This document shows, piece after piece, positions 33,369 through 46,426 of a stretch of DNA of 64,000 bases. This DNA comes from Rhodospirillaceae bacterium (lineage in GTDB: Bacteria; Pseudomonadota; Alphaproteobacteria; UBA6615), in assembly GCA_018702955.1 (NCBI GenBank), contig JABJEK010000144.1:1-64000 (forward strand). Direction: 5' to 3'. How positions within the stretch are numbered: position 1 is the first letter of the stretch; each line of letters starts with the position of its first letter. The notes beneath the pieces are model-generated. The model did not search any database. It worked only from the letters and a program-made list of their open reading frames with translations, and was not told where the DNA came from. The position numbers and the translations under genes were made by a program.

Positions 33369-34591
33369 GCTTCGCCATCAAAAGTGACGCACCCATGCCG
33401 GGGCGGCTCGCCATGACCCTTCTGCTGGGGCTGCTCGTATCATTCGCGCCGATGACGATCGATCTGTATCTGCCGGCATTCCCCATCATGGCGCGCGACC
33501 TGATGACGAACGCGGAATCAATCCAGCTCACGCTCAGCGTCTACATGGTCGGCTTCGCGCTCGCACAGACATTCTTCGGGCCCATCTCGGACCGGTTCGG
33601 GCGGAAACCGACGATCATGTTCGGGACTAGTGTTTATCTCGTCGCCAGCGTCGCCTGTGCCCTGGCGACGAGCGTCGAGCAGTTGATTGTCTTCCGCCTG
33701 TTCCAGGCCATCGGGGCCGCCGCGGCCCCGGTCGTGGCGCGCGCGGTTGTCCGCGACATGTTCACCCGCGAGGAAGCCGCAAGAATGTATTCGGTGGTGA
33801 TGACGGTGACTGCCATCGCGCCGGTCATCGCGCCGGTGCTCGGCGGGTTCATCGTCGTCTGGTTGGGCTGGCGGGCGAATTTCTGGATTCTGACCGGCTT
33901 CGGCGCATCGGCAATGCTGTTGGTCATCGTGATGCTGCCGGAGACGAACAAGAACCCGGACCCCGGCGCCACCCGGATCATCCAGATGTTGCGCAATTTC
34001 GGGTCCATGCTCTGCAGCCGGACCTATGCAGGATATGTGCTGACAATTATCGGGAATTTCAGCGGGCTGTTCGCCTATCTGCTCGGCGCGTCCTTTGTGC
34101 TGGTCGATCAACTCGGCATGTCGCCCACCGCGTTTGGCCTTTCGTTCGGCTTCGCGTCGGTCGGCTTCATGTCAGGTACGTTCCTGGGCAGCCGGATTGT
34201 CCGCTATGTGGGGATTGAGCGGATGTGCCTGATGGGCACCTTCTGCTCGGCTGCCGGCGGTGTGCTGGTCTTCGGCCTGATCTGGTCGGATGTGATCTCG
34301 ATCTGGTCGATCATCCTGCCCACGGTCGTCTATTTCTTCGGCATGGGCATGTCCCAACCCAACATTCAGGCCGGCGCGATATCGCCCTATCCCCATATGG
34401 CGGGTGCTGCCGCGTCACTACTGGGCCTCGCCCAGTATGTTTCGGCCGGACTCCTGTCTATGGCGTTGGCCGTCTTCGCCTTCGACCAGACATTCCTGCT
34501 CGCGACCATTATGGGGACCTCGGGCGTCTTCGCCTTCGTCGCCTTCCTGCTGATGATCTGGGTGCCGATGAAACGCGGCGTCGCGTCGTAA
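33365..34591 (+). CDS. Bcr/CflA-family multidrug efflux MFS transporter
   Basis: 408 residues with twelve predicted helices. The N-terminal PMTIDLYLPAFPIMA and the MFS loop FGPISDRFGRKPTIMFG, followed by FRLFQAIGAAAAPVVARAVV, are the Bcr/CflA signature (drug:H+ antiport; relatives export bicyclomycin, sulfonamides or dipeptides). No regulator is adjacent. Overlaps the ATPase gene by 4 bases at its start and is convergent with the penicillin-binding protein gene, 4 bases apart. Confidence 0.9.
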   Translation: MSFAIKSDAPMPGRLAMTLLLGLLVSFAPMTIDLYLPAFPIMARDLMTNAESIQLTLSVYMVGFALAQTFFGPISDRFGRKPTIMFGTSVYLVASVACALATSVEQLIVFRLFQAIGAAAAPVVARAVVRDMFTREEAARMYSVVMTVTAIAPVIAPVLGGFIVVWLGWRANFWILTGFGASAMLLVIVMLPETNKNPDPGATRIIQMLRNFGSMLCSRTYAGYVLTIIGNFSGLFAYLLGASFVLVDQLGMSPTAFGLSFGFASVGFMSGTFLGSRIVRYVGIERMCLMGTFCSAAGGVLVFGLIWSDVISIWSIILPTVVYFFGMGMSQPNIQAGAISPYPHMAGAAASLLGLAQYVSAGLLSMALAVFAFDQTFLLATIMGTSGVFAFVAFLLMIWVPMKRGVAS

Positions 34592-34595
34592 CGGT

Positions 34596-36551
34596 TTAGT
34601 CGGTCTGCTGCTCGATGAACGTCGGATCGAGCCGTTCGCGGGCCGGTCGGGTGGCTTTCGGCGCGGGTGTGTCGGGACGCACGGGCGCCGCCACGGATGC
34701 GGCAAGCGGCGTCGACATGAAATCCTTCCAGATCGTCGCGGGAATACTCGAGCCGGTGATGCGCTTGGTCGGCGTGTTGTTGTCGTTGCCCACCCAGACC
34801 GTCACGACCAGATCGCCGGCGTAACCGACGAACCAGGCGTCACGAAAATCCTGGCTGGTGCCTGATTTTCCCGCCGCCGGGCGGTCGATTTTCGCCTTCC
34901 GGCCCGTGCCCCACTCCACGACCGCACGCAACATTTCCGTGGTATGCGCCGCGGCCTCCGCCTCTATCACCCGCCTCGGCGCGCGGGTGGAGCGTCGAAA
35001 CACCACCTCGCCGCCCTGACGCACTTCGGAAATGCCGTAGGGCGCTACCGCAAAGCCACCATTGGCGAACACGGCGTAGGCGGCGGTGAGCTCGAGCGGT
35101 GTCACCTCGCCGGCCCCCAGCGCGATCGAGGGATGGGGCGTCAGGGGCGACGTGATTCCCAGCCGCCGGGCCGACTGAATGACCCGACCACGGCCGATAT
35201 CCTCCGACACCCGCACCGCGACCGTGTTCAGGGAACGCGCGACGGCTTCGCGCAGGGTCACCTCGCCCCGGAAACCCCCGGAGTAGTTTTTGGGGGTCCA
35301 GCCATCCACGGTGATGGGGGCGTCCAGAACCGGGCTATCCGGCGTCATGCCGGATTCGAGTGCCGGCAGATAGACAATCGGTTTGAAGGCGGATCCGGGC
35401 TGGCGCAATGCCCGGGTCACCCGGTTGAACTGACTTTCGCTATAGTGCCGGCCGCCGACCATCGCGAGCACCGCACCGTCGGTCCGCATGGCGACCAATG
35501 CGACCTGGGACCCCTTGGTATCCGCGCGCTTGATCGCCGCTTGCGCGCGCGCCTGGAGCTCGGGATCGAGTGTTGTCTCGACCGCCAGATCGGCACCGGT
35601 CGTGCCGGCATATCCTGCGGCGCGTTCGAGCACCCAATCGGCGAAATAACGTCGCGCTTCACCGGTCACACGCGGACGCGGCAACGCCGCATCACCGCGT
35701 CCCGGGCGTTGCGTGCCGGCGGCCTTCTCGGCATCGCCGGACCTGATGAATCCCGCATCGACCATGGCCTGCAGCACCGTCTGTGCCCGGCGGTGTGCCG
35801 CCGCCTCGCTGTTGTCGGGGTTCAGGCGCGACGGCGCCCGCAGCAGCCCGGCCAGGACCGCCGCCTGATAGATGTCAACGTTTCGCGCCGAGGTGCCGAA
35901 ATAGCGCTGGGCGGCCGCCTCGACCCCATAGGTGCCGGCACCCAGATAGACCCGGTTGAGATAGATCGTGAGCAGCTCGTTCTTCTCGAACCGGCGTTCC
36001 AGTTTGAGGGCGAGGATCAGTTCACTGATCTTTCGGTCGAAGGACCGCTCGGGCGTCAGGAACAGGTTCTTCGCGAGCTGCTGGGTCAGGGTGGACCCAC
36101 CCTGCACGACGCCGCCCGCGCGCAGATTGGCGACGGCCGCGCGCAGCACGCCGCGGACATCGACACCGGGATGTTCGAAGAAACGGCGATCCTCGATCGC
36201 CACGACCGCCTGCACCAGCTGGGGCGGCAATTCATTGACCGTCAGCCGTGCGCCGTACAGATCCCCGTAGCCACCGACCAGCGAGCCATCCACCGCGACA
36301 ATCGTGACGCCAGGCCGGCGCGCCTTGTCGGCGGTCGGGCCGAGGGCATCGACGGCGGGCAGGTTCCAGGCGTACCAGGTCAACACACCTGCCAGCGCGA
36401 TACCGCCCCAGATACCGAGCACGAGCGACCATTTGGTCACGCGCCACAACAGGCTGGAGCGCACCTCCGGCTGCGTGTCCACCCTGGACGTACGCTTCTT
36501 CGGAGACGGCTTAGCCGGTTTGCCGGTTTTCTTTTTGGGCGACTTGCTCAT
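34596..36551 (-). CDS. Class A penicillin-binding protein (PBP1A-type, bifunctional)
   Basis: 651 residues. A lysine/proline-rich cytoplasmic N terminus and one membrane helix (about 33-57) precede the GT51 glycosyltransferase domain with AIEDRRFFEHPGVD, GGSTLTQQLAKNLFL and RKISELILALKLER. The transpeptidase domain has the SxxK serine in QPGSAFKPIVYLPAL, SLN in ARSLNTVAVRV and GKSGTSQDFRDAWFVGY, i.e. a KSGT variant of the KTGT box. It polymerises and crosslinks peptidoglycan in the periplasm. The length is shorter than E. coli PBP1a, with no extra OB domain evident. It follows gyrB by 57 bases on the same strand. Confidence 0.92.
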   Translation of the reverse strand: MSKSPKKKTGKPAKPSPKKRTSRVDTQPEVRSSLLWRVTKWSLVLGIWGGIALAGVLTWYAWNLPAVDALGPTADKARRPGVTIVAVDGSLVGGYGDLYGARLTVNELPPQLVQAVVAIEDRRFFEHPGVDVRGVLRAAVANLRAGGVVQGGSTLTQQLAKNLFLTPERSFDRKISELILALKLERRFEKNELLTIYLNRVYLGAGTYGVEAAAQRYFGTSARNVDIYQAAVLAGLLRAPSRLNPDNSEAAAHRRAQTVLQAMVDAGFIRSGDAEKAAGTQRPGRGDAALPRPRVTGEARRYFADWVLERAAGYAGTTGADLAVETTLDPELQARAQAAIKRADTKGSQVALVAMRTDGAVLAMVGGRHYSESQFNRVTRALRQPGSAFKPIVYLPALESGMTPDSPVLDAPITVDGWTPKNYSGGFRGEVTLREAVARSLNTVAVRVSEDIGRGRVIQSARRLGITSPLTPHPSIALGAGEVTPLELTAAYAVFANGGFAVAPYGISEVRQGGEVVFRRSTRAPRRVIEAEAAAHTTEMLRAVVEWGTGRKAKIDRPAAGKSGTSQDFRDAWFVGYAGDLVVTVWVGNDNNTPTKRITGSSIPATIWKDFMSTPLAASVAAPVRPDTPAPKATRPARERLDPTFIEQQTD

Positions 36552-36608
36552 GGGCGCAGAGACTGGCGCACGGGATTGGCCGAATTGTGGCGAACCACGC
36601 GGGGCGCG

Positions 36609-40327
<3,719 letters not shown>

Positions 40328-40342
40328 CGCCACCACGTGCGG

Positions 40343-41461
40343 CTAGACGCGCATCGGCATGAGGACATAAAGCGCGCTCTCGTCTCCGCTGTCGCGCACG
40401 ATCGTCGGCGACGACGCGTCCGCCAGAACGAATTCCGCATTGTCGTTTTCGATCTGGGCGGTGATGTCGAGCAGGTAGCGCGAGTTGAAACCAATTTCGA
40501 TCTCGGTCTCGTCATACGCCACTTCGAGCTCCTCCGACGCGCTGCCATTCTCAGCACTCGTGGCCGACAGGGTCAGCTGACCCGGGCCGACCGCCAGCTT
40601 GATGGCGCGGCTCTTCTCCGAAGAGATGGTCGAGACCCGGTCCACCGCCTGGGCAAATACGCCACGGTCCACGGTGAGAATTTTGTCATTGTCCTTCGGA
40701 ATCACCCGCTCGTAATCGGGGAAGGTCCCGTCGATCAGCTTCGAGGTCAGCACGGCATCATCGAAGGTCATGCGGATGCGCGTGTCGGACAGCGCAATCT
40801 CGATCGGATCGGTTGTTTCCTCGATCAGCTTGCGCAGTTCGCCGATCGCCTTGCGCGGCACGATGACGCCGGGGATGCCGTCGCCACCATCGGGCATCGG
40901 CAACTGCACCCGGGCCAGGCGATGCCCGTCGGTCGCCACGGCGCGCAACACGTTCGTGCCGTCCTGATCGGCGGCATGCAGGAAGATACCGTTGAGGTAG
41001 TAGCGGGTTTCCTCGGTGGAGACCGCAAAACGGGTGCGATCGACCAGCGTGCGCAGCTCCTCGGCCTCGAGGGTGAAGGTATGCGGCATGTCGCCACCGC
41101 TCATGGTCGGGAAATCCTCGACCGGGAGTGTCGCAAGATTGAATTTCGACCGACCGGCCCTGATCAGCATCTGGCCCGCCGCGGCATCGGTTTCGATCTC
41201 GACCTGGGCACCATCGGGGAGTTTGCGCACGATATCGTAGAGCGTGTGCGCCGGCGCGGTGGTCGAACCTTCCTGGGCAGTCTCGGCCGGAACGGTCTCG
41301 TTGATCGCAAGATCCATGTCGGTCGCGCTGAGCGTCAAACCGCCATTTTTACCGTCCAGAAGAACATTGGCGAGAATCGGGATCGTGTTGCGTCGCTCAA
41401 CAACGCTTTGGACATGTGCCAATGCCTTGAGGAACGTCGCACGCTCGATGGTCAGTTTCAT
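40343..41461 (-). CDS. dnaN: DNA polymerase III beta subunit (sliding clamp)
   Basis: 372 residues, starting MKLTIERATFLKALAHVQSV and ending SALYVLMPMRV, the latter matching the conserved clamp C-terminus. Three clamp repeats are evident (VERRNTIPILANVLL; ETRYYLNGIFLHA; GFNSRYLLDI). It tethers polymerase III to DNA. The frame is open upstream to 41518, but ATG 41461 is the conserved start. A candidate promoter lies at 41595-41623, so it may be transcribed independently of dnaA. Confidence 0.97.
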   Translation of the reverse strand: MKLTIERATFLKALAHVQSVVERRNTIPILANVLLDGKNGGLTLSATDMDLAINETVPAETAQEGSTTAPAHTLYDIVRKLPDGAQVEIETDAAAGQMLIRAGRSKFNLATLPVEDFPTMSGGDMPHTFTLEAEELRTLVDRTRFAVSTEETRYYLNGIFLHAADQDGTNVLRAVATDGHRLARVQLPMPDGGDGIPGVIVPRKAIGELRKLIEETTDPIEIALSDTRIRMTFDDAVLTSKLIDGTFPDYERVIPKDNDKILTVDRGVFAQAVDRVSTISSEKSRAIKLAVGPGQLTLSATSAENGSASEELEVAYDETEIEIGFNSRYLLDITAQIENDNAEFVLADASSPTIVRDSGDESALYVLMPMRV

Positions 41462-41594
41462 TCTTCGTCGGTCCTTTTTGGCCCCGGATGCGGCTCCCCG
41501 GAATGGGGTGTAACGCATGATGCGACGCGGTTTGTCTTACTTGTCGCGAGCGCCCGGAAATCCGGGAAATCTGGGCAAAATCTGAAGTGCCGAA

Positions 41595-41623
41595 AGTATA
41601 GCAAATACAGCCTGATTCGTCAG
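41595..41623 (-). promoter_or_regulatory. Candidate sigma-70 promoter for dnaN
   Basis: On the minus strand CTGACG (41618-41623) and TATACT (41595-41600) are 17 bases apart, a good -10 with a fair -35, about 134 bases upstream of the dnaN start. The 250-base dnaA-dnaN spacer is AT-richer than its flanks and contains no gene; a short CTGATT/AATCAG inverted repeat overlaps the -35. Confidence 0.45.
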
Positions 41624-41711
41624 GCAAATCAGCCGTCGAACGCTGACGCGTACAGCCCAAATAATATTGCTATTTCAAGGCCTTACAAAAAGTCCTGCAA
41701 TGCGGCGAGGT

Positions 41712-43145
41712 TCAGATTTCCAGCATCCGGCGCAGCAGCTCGACATCTTCGTTGAATCCGATGTCGGCCGAGCGCAACTCCTCGACCTTGCGAACCGCGT
41801 GCATGACCGTCGTGTGATCACGCCCACCGAACTTCCGTCCGATCTCCGGCAGCGAACGCGACGTCAGCTGCTTGGCCAGATACATCGCCACCTGTCGCGG
41901 CCGCGCAACCGCGCGGGCACGGCGTGCCGAGTGCATGTCCGCCAGGCGGATGTTGAAATGTTCGGCCACGCGCTTCTGGATTTCCTCGATCGTCACGCGC
42001 CGGTCATTGGCCCGCAGCAGGTCGTGGAGGACATCCTGGGTGGTCTCGAGGGTCACGGGCCGGCCGACGAGCGTGGTGTGGGCGACGATGCGATTCAGCG
42101 CCCCCTCCAGCTCGCGCACATTCGAGGTGATCTTGTGGGCGAGAAATTCCAGCACCTTGTCTGGAATCTCGGCACCGATATGCTCGGCCTTGGCCTGCAG
42201 AATACCGAGACGCAGCTCGTAATCCGTCGGATGGATGTCGGCCACAAGGCCGCAGCCAAGGCGGGATTTGAGCCGCTCTTCCATGCCTTCGAGATCGGAC
42301 GGCGACTTGTCGGCCGATACGATGATCTGCCGGTTCTGGTCCACCAATGCGTTGAAGGTGTGGAAGAACTCTTCCTGAGTCGAATCCTTGCCGGCGATGA
42401 ACTGGATATCGTCGATCATCAGCACGTCGACGGAGCGGAACTGCTCCTTGAAGTCCATGATCGTGCGGTAACGCAGCGCCCGGATGAACTGATACATGAA
42501 CTTCTCGGCGGACATGTACAGGACGCGGCGCTGGGGCTCACGCTCGGTGAGGTGCCAGGCAATCGCATGCATCAAATGGGTCTTGCCGAGGCCGACACCG
42601 CCATACAGGAAGAGCGGATTGAACGGGACCGTCTTGGCCTCACCAACCCGGCGCGCGGCGGCATGGGCCAGCTCGTTCGAGCGCCCGACCACAAAATTTC
42701 CAAATTTGAACCGCTCGTCGAGATGCCCGCGAATGTCGCCAAGTCCGTTTTCGGTGGCACTGGGGGTCGACCCGGCACCGGCAGGCGCCTCGGAATCCCG
42801 GGGTGCGGCCTCGGCCTCGATGCGTTGGGCCAGCGGCTGACGCGGCGGCGCGCCGGCCTGAATGATGGTCTGGGACGGCTCGACGATGATCTCGACCGAC
42901 TGGACCGTATCATTTTCATCCGCCCACAACTCCGTCAGGCGGGTGCCATAATTCTGATCGATCCAATCACGCATAAAGCGCGTCGGCACGGCCACCCTTA
43001 TGCGGCCGGCATTGAAATCCCCGAGCGTCAACGGCTTCAACCAGCTGTTGAACGCAGCTTCCCCGACATCGGTGCGCAGCTTTGCGCGTACACGGGTCCA
43101 CTGCTCAGTCAGCGTTCCGTCGTTCTGCCCCCACTGCTCACTCAT
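41712..43145 (-). CDS. dnaA: Chromosomal replication initiator DnaA
   Basis: 477 residues. N-terminal DnaB-interaction domain, a variable Pro/Ala-rich linker (about 95-140), AAA+ domain with Walker A YGGVGLGKTH (about 181-190) and Walker B LMIDDIQFIAG, and the C-terminal DNA-binding domain with GRDHTTVMHAVRKVEEL. DnaA opens oriC. Start MSEQWGQND. It is the first gene of the dnaA-dnaN-recF-gyrB run and lies downstream of rpsT and its terminator. Confidence 0.97.
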   Translation of the reverse strand: MSEQWGQNDGTLTEQWTRVRAKLRTDVGEAAFNSWLKPLTLGDFNAGRIRVAVPTRFMRDWIDQNYGTRLTELWADENDTVQSVEIIVEPSQTIIQAGAPPRQPLAQRIEAEAAPRDSEAPAGAGSTPSATENGLGDIRGHLDERFKFGNFVVGRSNELAHAAARRVGEAKTVPFNPLFLYGGVGLGKTHLMHAIAWHLTEREPQRRVLYMSAEKFMYQFIRALRYRTIMDFKEQFRSVDVLMIDDIQFIAGKDSTQEEFFHTFNALVDQNRQIIVSADKSPSDLEGMEERLKSRLGCGLVADIHPTDYELRLGILQAKAEHIGAEIPDKVLEFLAHKITSNVRELEGALNRIVAHTTLVGRPVTLETTQDVLHDLLRANDRRVTIEEIQKRVAEHFNIRLADMHSARRARAVARPRQVAMYLAKQLTSRSLPEIGRKFGGRDHTTVMHAVRKVEELRSADIGFNEDVELLRRMLEI

Positions 43146-43713
43146 CTGGCGTTACTCTCCGTGAACTCGACCAATCAAAACTCGCCGCACGCCCTCCGCC
43201 AGGATCGGTCACACGGCACTTAATTATTGCTCCCAGACGGTGTCGACGCACACCAACCGCAGCAACTCGACGGACCAAAGAATGTCATGGGAGAAACTCC
43301 CCAAGCACACACCGACGTCCACCCCGTGCCGCACGAGCATCAGTGAAAGAACCGGACAGAAGCGTCTGAATGACGACAGGATCGAGAAAGAAGTCGCGGT
43401 GACAACGAAAGCGTCCGACCGCAAATGAAAAGCCAATTTTACTTATGTTTACTTCTTATAATCGGCTTTTTACTGCTCCCAGACACAATTTTCCCTCGAA
43501 AGACTTAGTTGTGTTTGTTCCAACTTAGTCTTTCGAAATCCTCTTCTGTATTTATCCGATAATCCACTGGCCGAGTCTTTATTTTTACTGCGTCCTCGGT
43601 CCCGTGAGGCAAGATGGAACATAGCGTGAGAGGTCAGGACTAGCAACTGGTCAAAAGGTCGAATGCGTAAAAAAACACGAAAATTTCGCGCGCCGGACAG
43701 TGACCATACGCGC
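43146..43713. other. Long intergenic region between dnaA and the rpsT terminator
   Basis: About 570 bases without a supported gene. The half nearest dnaA is ordinary GC-rich sequence and should hold the dnaA promoter, though I find no convincing -35/-10 pair. The half from about 43430 to 43713 is strikingly AT-rich for this genome and contains an imperfect 15-bp-arm inverted repeat (43497-43535), and the motif TGCTCCCAGAC occurs twice (near 43228 and 43474). Only weak DnaA-box look-alikes (near 43551) are visible. It is a candidate for an origin-like or dnaA-regulatory region, but no oriC can be claimed. Confidence 0.6.
43497..43535. repeat. Inverted repeat, 15-bp arms, upstream of dnaA
   Basis: CGAAAGACTTAGTTG (43497-43511) and CAACTTAGTCTTTCG (43521-43535) are inverted with one mismatch and a 9-base loop. 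There is no T-run directly after either arm, so it does not look like an intrinsic terminator. It could be an operator, a small-RNA hairpin or a replication-associated element. Confidence 0.8.
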
Positions 43714-43741
43714 AAATAAAAACCGCGCCTCAAGGGCGCGG
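43714..43741 (-). terminator. Rho-independent terminator of rpsT
   Basis: On the minus strand a 7-bp GC stem CCGCGCC/GGCGCGG with a 5-base loop is followed by TTTTTATTT, about 29 bases after the rpsT stop. It separates rpsT from dnaA. Confidence 0.88.
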
Positions 43742-43769
43742 TCGGTAAAAATGCTGTCAGGGTCGTTGG

Positions 43770-44033
43770 TTACGCCAAGGCCTTTATGCGGGCCGACAAG
43801 CGCGACAGCTTACGCGACACCGTGTTGGCGTGTATGACGCCTTTTTGCGCACCGCGTTGCATTTCCGGCTGCGCTGCGCGCAACGCGGCCGTGGCCGCCG
43901 GCTTGTCGCCCGCGGCAATCGCCGCCTCGACCAGCTTCACATGCGTGCGGATGCGCCCGATCCGGTTTCCGTTGATCGTGGCGCGGCGCTCGTTGCGACG
44001 AATGCGTACTTTTGCCGAATGATGATTGGCCAT
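43770..44033 (-). CDS. rpsT: 30S ribosomal protein S20
   Basis: 87 residues, starting [17 protein letters not shown] and ending [24 protein letters not shown] is a typical S20 internal stretch. S20 binds 16S rRNA early in small-subunit assembly. It stands alone between its own promoter (44070-44098) and terminator (43714-43741), upstream of dnaA as in many alphaproteobacteria. Confidence 0.97.
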   Translation of the reverse strand: MANHHSAKVRIRRNERRATINGNRIGRIRTHVKLVEAAIAAGDKPAATAALRAAQPEMQRGAQKGVIHANTVSRKLSRLSARIKALA

Positions 44034-44069
44034 ATTGGTTCTCGAAATCGATTGAGTGTTCGGGCGCGG

Positions 44070-44098
44070 TGTATAGACCCGGTCCGGGGGCCCGTCAA
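44070..44098 (-). promoter_or_regulatory. Sigma-70 promoter of rpsT
   Basis: On the minus strand TTGACG (44093-44098) and TATACA (44070-44075) are separated by exactly 17 bases, close to the sigma-70 consensus, 36 bases before the rpsT start codon. The GC-rich spacer and strong hexamers fit a growth-rate-regulated ribosomal protein gene. Confidence 0.8.
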
Positions 44099-44173
44099 GG
44101 TCGCAACGGCCTGAAATACGAAGGAATTTGGCCGCACCCGACGCGGCCCAACCCCACCCGGCTCTTCAGGTTG

Positions 44174-44950
44174 CTACTTATTCTTGAAGTTGGGCTGCCG
44201 CTTTTCGGCGAATGCCGCCATGCCTTCCTTCTGATCCTCGGTCGCGAAGGTCGAATGGAACAGGCGGCGCTCGAAACGCACACCTTCGGACAGGGTGCTC
44301 TCATAGGCCCGGTTGACCGCCTCTTTCGCCATCATAACCACCGGCCGGGACAGGCCGCTGATCGTGTTGGCGGCCTGCATCGCCTCGTCCATCAGCGATT
44401 CCAGCGGCACCACGCGGCTGACAAGCCCCGCTCGCTCCGCTTCCTCGGCATCCATCATCCGGCCCGTCAGAACCATTTCCATGGCCTTCGATTTACCCAC
44501 AAAGCGGGTCAGGCGCTGTGTGCCGCCCGCACCAGGAATGGTGCCAATGGTAATTTCGGGCTGGCCGAACTTCGCGTTGTCCGCCGCGATGATGAAATCG
44601 CACATCATCGCCAGCTCGCAGCCGCCGCCCAGGGCATACCCTGCCACCGCCGCCACAACAGGCTTACGGCAGGTGGTCACCCGCTCCCAGCCCTTGGTGA
44701 TAAAATCGGCGAGATAGGCATCCATATAGGACTTGTCCGCCATCTCCTTGATGTCGGCGCCGGCCGCGAAGGCCTTCTCGGAGCCGGTGAGAACGATGCA
44801 GCCGATATTCTCGTCTGCCTCGAACGCATCGAGCGCCTGGCCCAGTTCACCGATCAGCGCATCACACAGGGCATTCAGCGCCTTGGGCCGGTTCAACCGG
44901 ACGACGCCGACATGGCCTTGTGTTTCCACTTCAATATTTTCATAGGCCAT
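44174..44950 (-). CDS. Enoyl-CoA hydratase/isomerase family protein
   Basis: 258 residues of the crotonase fold. Oxyanion-hole segments [15 protein letters not shown] and [16 protein letters not shown], plus the catalytic-glutamate regions [17 protein letters not shown], identify an enoyl-CoA hydratase of the short-chain beta-oxidation type (hydrates trans-2-enoyl-CoA). The exact chain-length preference is not readable. The open frame reaches 45124, but ATG 44950 with upstream GAGG begins the conserved [12 protein letters not shown]. Confidence 0.92.
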   Translation of the reverse strand: MAYENIEVETQGHVGVVRLNRPKALNALCDALIGELGQALDAFEADENIGCIVLTGSEKAFAAGADIKEMADKSYMDAYLADFITKGWERVTTCRKPVVAAVAGYALGGGCELAMMCDFIIAADNAKFGQPEITIGTIPGAGGTQRLTRFVGKSKAMEMVLTGRMMDAEEAERAGLVSRVVPLESLMDEAMQAANTISGLSRPVVMMAKEAVNRAYESTLSEGVRFERRLFHSTFATEDQKEGMAAFAEKRQPNFKNK

Positions 44951-45030
44951 GATGGGCCTCCTCAATCTGACAATTGGTTTGAATTCGAAATTCGCGTTCC
45001 CGACGCAATTCACTCTTGTCGAGCGCTCGT

Positions 45031-45423
45031 TTATGGCGTGCTGGGTGCGATGGCGAAGCGGACGACAACGACGCCGTCCCTGGTGTCCACATTCAAGCGC
45101 AGCGTCTCCTTGCCGCGCGTCCATGTTCGTTCGGCGCCGGGCTGCCAGCCCAGCGCGGGCAATGTCTCGGCATAGAAGGCGCGCACCCCGGCCAGGTTGG
45201 TGCGCCCGCTCGCCACGGCCTGCACGATCCGTCCCTCGGGCTTATCGAAAGCCACCCGCCCGTCCGCGTCCTCGACCAGGCCGGGCGCCAGGGGCAGATC
45301 ATCGACATCCGCCAGATACGCCGGCCCCTGTGCTGCCACCGGGGTGGCGGGCGCGGCCAACACCAGCAAGGCCGACATCAACACCGCCACGACACGCGGG
45401 AGGGTTATTGTGCAAAGCAACAT
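45031..45423 (-). CDS. Small exported protein of unknown function
   Basis: 130 residues. A signal peptide with hydrophobic core [11 protein letters not shown] and cleavage near VAA-QG gives a periplasmic protein of about 100 residues with no motif I recognise. The mature part contains [12 protein letters not shown] and [12 protein letters not shown]; the latter, a predicted amphipathic helix before a beta-rich tail, is conserved-looking. It is located between mutM and the enoyl-CoA hydratase on the same strand. Function cannot be assigned. Confidence 0.65.
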   Translation of the reverse strand: MLLCTITLPRVVAVLMSALLVLAAPATPVAAQGPAYLADVDDLPLAPGLVEDADGRVAFDKPEGRIVQAVASGRTNLAGVRAFYAETLPALGWQPGAERTWTRGKETLRLNVDTRDGVVVVRFAIAPSTP

Positions 45424-45438
45424 AAAGCCGCTCTTAGC

Positions 45439-46317
45439 TCAACGTTGCTGCCGAGAGCAATAGAAAGTGGATCGGCCCGATTGAACAATCCGGGCGATCC
45501 GGCAGTCCTCGATCCCGGCCTCGACGCATTTGGCACAGGCCTCTCCGGCCCGGTCATAGACGGCCCAGCGATGCTGGAAGTATCCGAGTTCCCCATCGGT
45601 CTGGACATAGTCCCGCAGCGAAGACCCGCCGGCCTCGATCGCCTCGGCCAGGACATCACGAACCGCACCGACCAGACGCGCCGCGCGGCCGCCCGCAACC
45701 GTGTGTGCGCTCCGTCGAGGGCTGATTCCGGCGCGCCACAGGGCCTCGCAGGCATAGATATTGCCGATTCCGGCGACGACCCGCTGATCGAGCAATGCCG
45801 CCTTGATCGGGGTTCGCTTGCCGCGCAGCGCACCGGCCAAATAGTCAGGCGAGAATTCCGCCGAAAGAGGCTCCGGGCCGAGTGCGCGCAGGTGCGGGCT
45901 CGCCGCTTCGCCATCCGGCGCGATCAGATCCATGAACCCGAACCGGCGCGTGTCGTTATAGATAACCCGCCCGCCATCCGCGGCCTCAACCAGAACATGG
46001 TCGTGCTTTTCCGCCAGCGCCCAGCCGGAATTGTGCCCGGCCTGGCCCGATGACGCCGTGGCACCGGGTATCACCGTGAAACGGCCGGACATGCCGAGAT
46101 GGGCAAGCCAGGTCTCGCGATTGTCGAGACGGATGAGGATGTATTTGGCCCGCCGCACAACCTCGGTCACGGTCCGGCCGGTCAGACGGTCGGCAAAGCC
46201 TTCGGGAAAGGGGAATCGCAGGTCCGGTCGGCGCAGCTCGACCCGCGTGAGGCGCTTGCCTTCGAGCGCGGGACGCAGGCCGCGAACGACGGTTTCGACT
46301 TCGGGCAATTCGGGCAT
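45439..46317 (-). CDS. mutM: Formamidopyrimidine-DNA glycosylase MutM (Fpg), atypical zinc finger
   Basis: 292 residues. The N terminus [14 protein letters not shown] carries the catalytic Pro2 and Glu3 of this DNA glycosylase/AP lyase that excises 8-oxoguanine. The helix-two-turn-helix region ([16 protein letters not shown]) is present. The C-terminal zinc finger is unusual: cysteines occur in EACAKC, GIEDC and FYCSRQQ, so the usual last cysteine of FYCPxCQ is replaced by glutamine. Extra residues separate the first pair from the last cysteine. The finger may fold with an alternative cysteine or bind zinc poorly. Divergent from ubiE. Confidence 0.93.
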   Translation of the reverse strand: MPELPEVETVVRGLRPALEGKRLTRVELRRPDLRFPFPEGFADRLTGRTVTEVVRRAKYILIRLDNRETWLAHLGMSGRFTVIPGATASSGQAGHNSGWALAEKHDHVLVEAADGGRVIYNDTRRFGFMDLIAPDGEAASPHLRALGPEPLSAEFSPDYLAGALRGKRTPIKAALLDQRVVAGIGNIYACEALWRAGISPRRSAHTVAGGRAARLVGAVRDVLAEAIEAGGSSLRDYVQTDGELGYFQHRWAVYDRAGEACAKCVEAGIEDCRIARIVQSGRSTFYCSRQQR

Positions 46318-46426
46318 ATCGGCATCCGGCAGCGGATATCAGGCGCGTCTGTCTTATCACGCACATGGTCGCAGGGCGGCTTTTCTTTTGCCGCTCGAGG
46401 CCCTCGTCCGATATGTTCCCCCGGCT

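Noticed and set aside
43240..43428. A 62-codon plus-strand open frame upstream of dnaA
   Set aside because: Low-complexity Ser/Thr/Arg composition, no ribosome binding site and no family resemblance; it lies in the likely dnaA promoter region.
43551..43570. Possible DnaA boxes (TTATCCGAT and TAATCCACT)
   Set aside because: Each departs from TTATCCACA at two or three positions and they are not clustered with stronger sites, so I do not call an origin.
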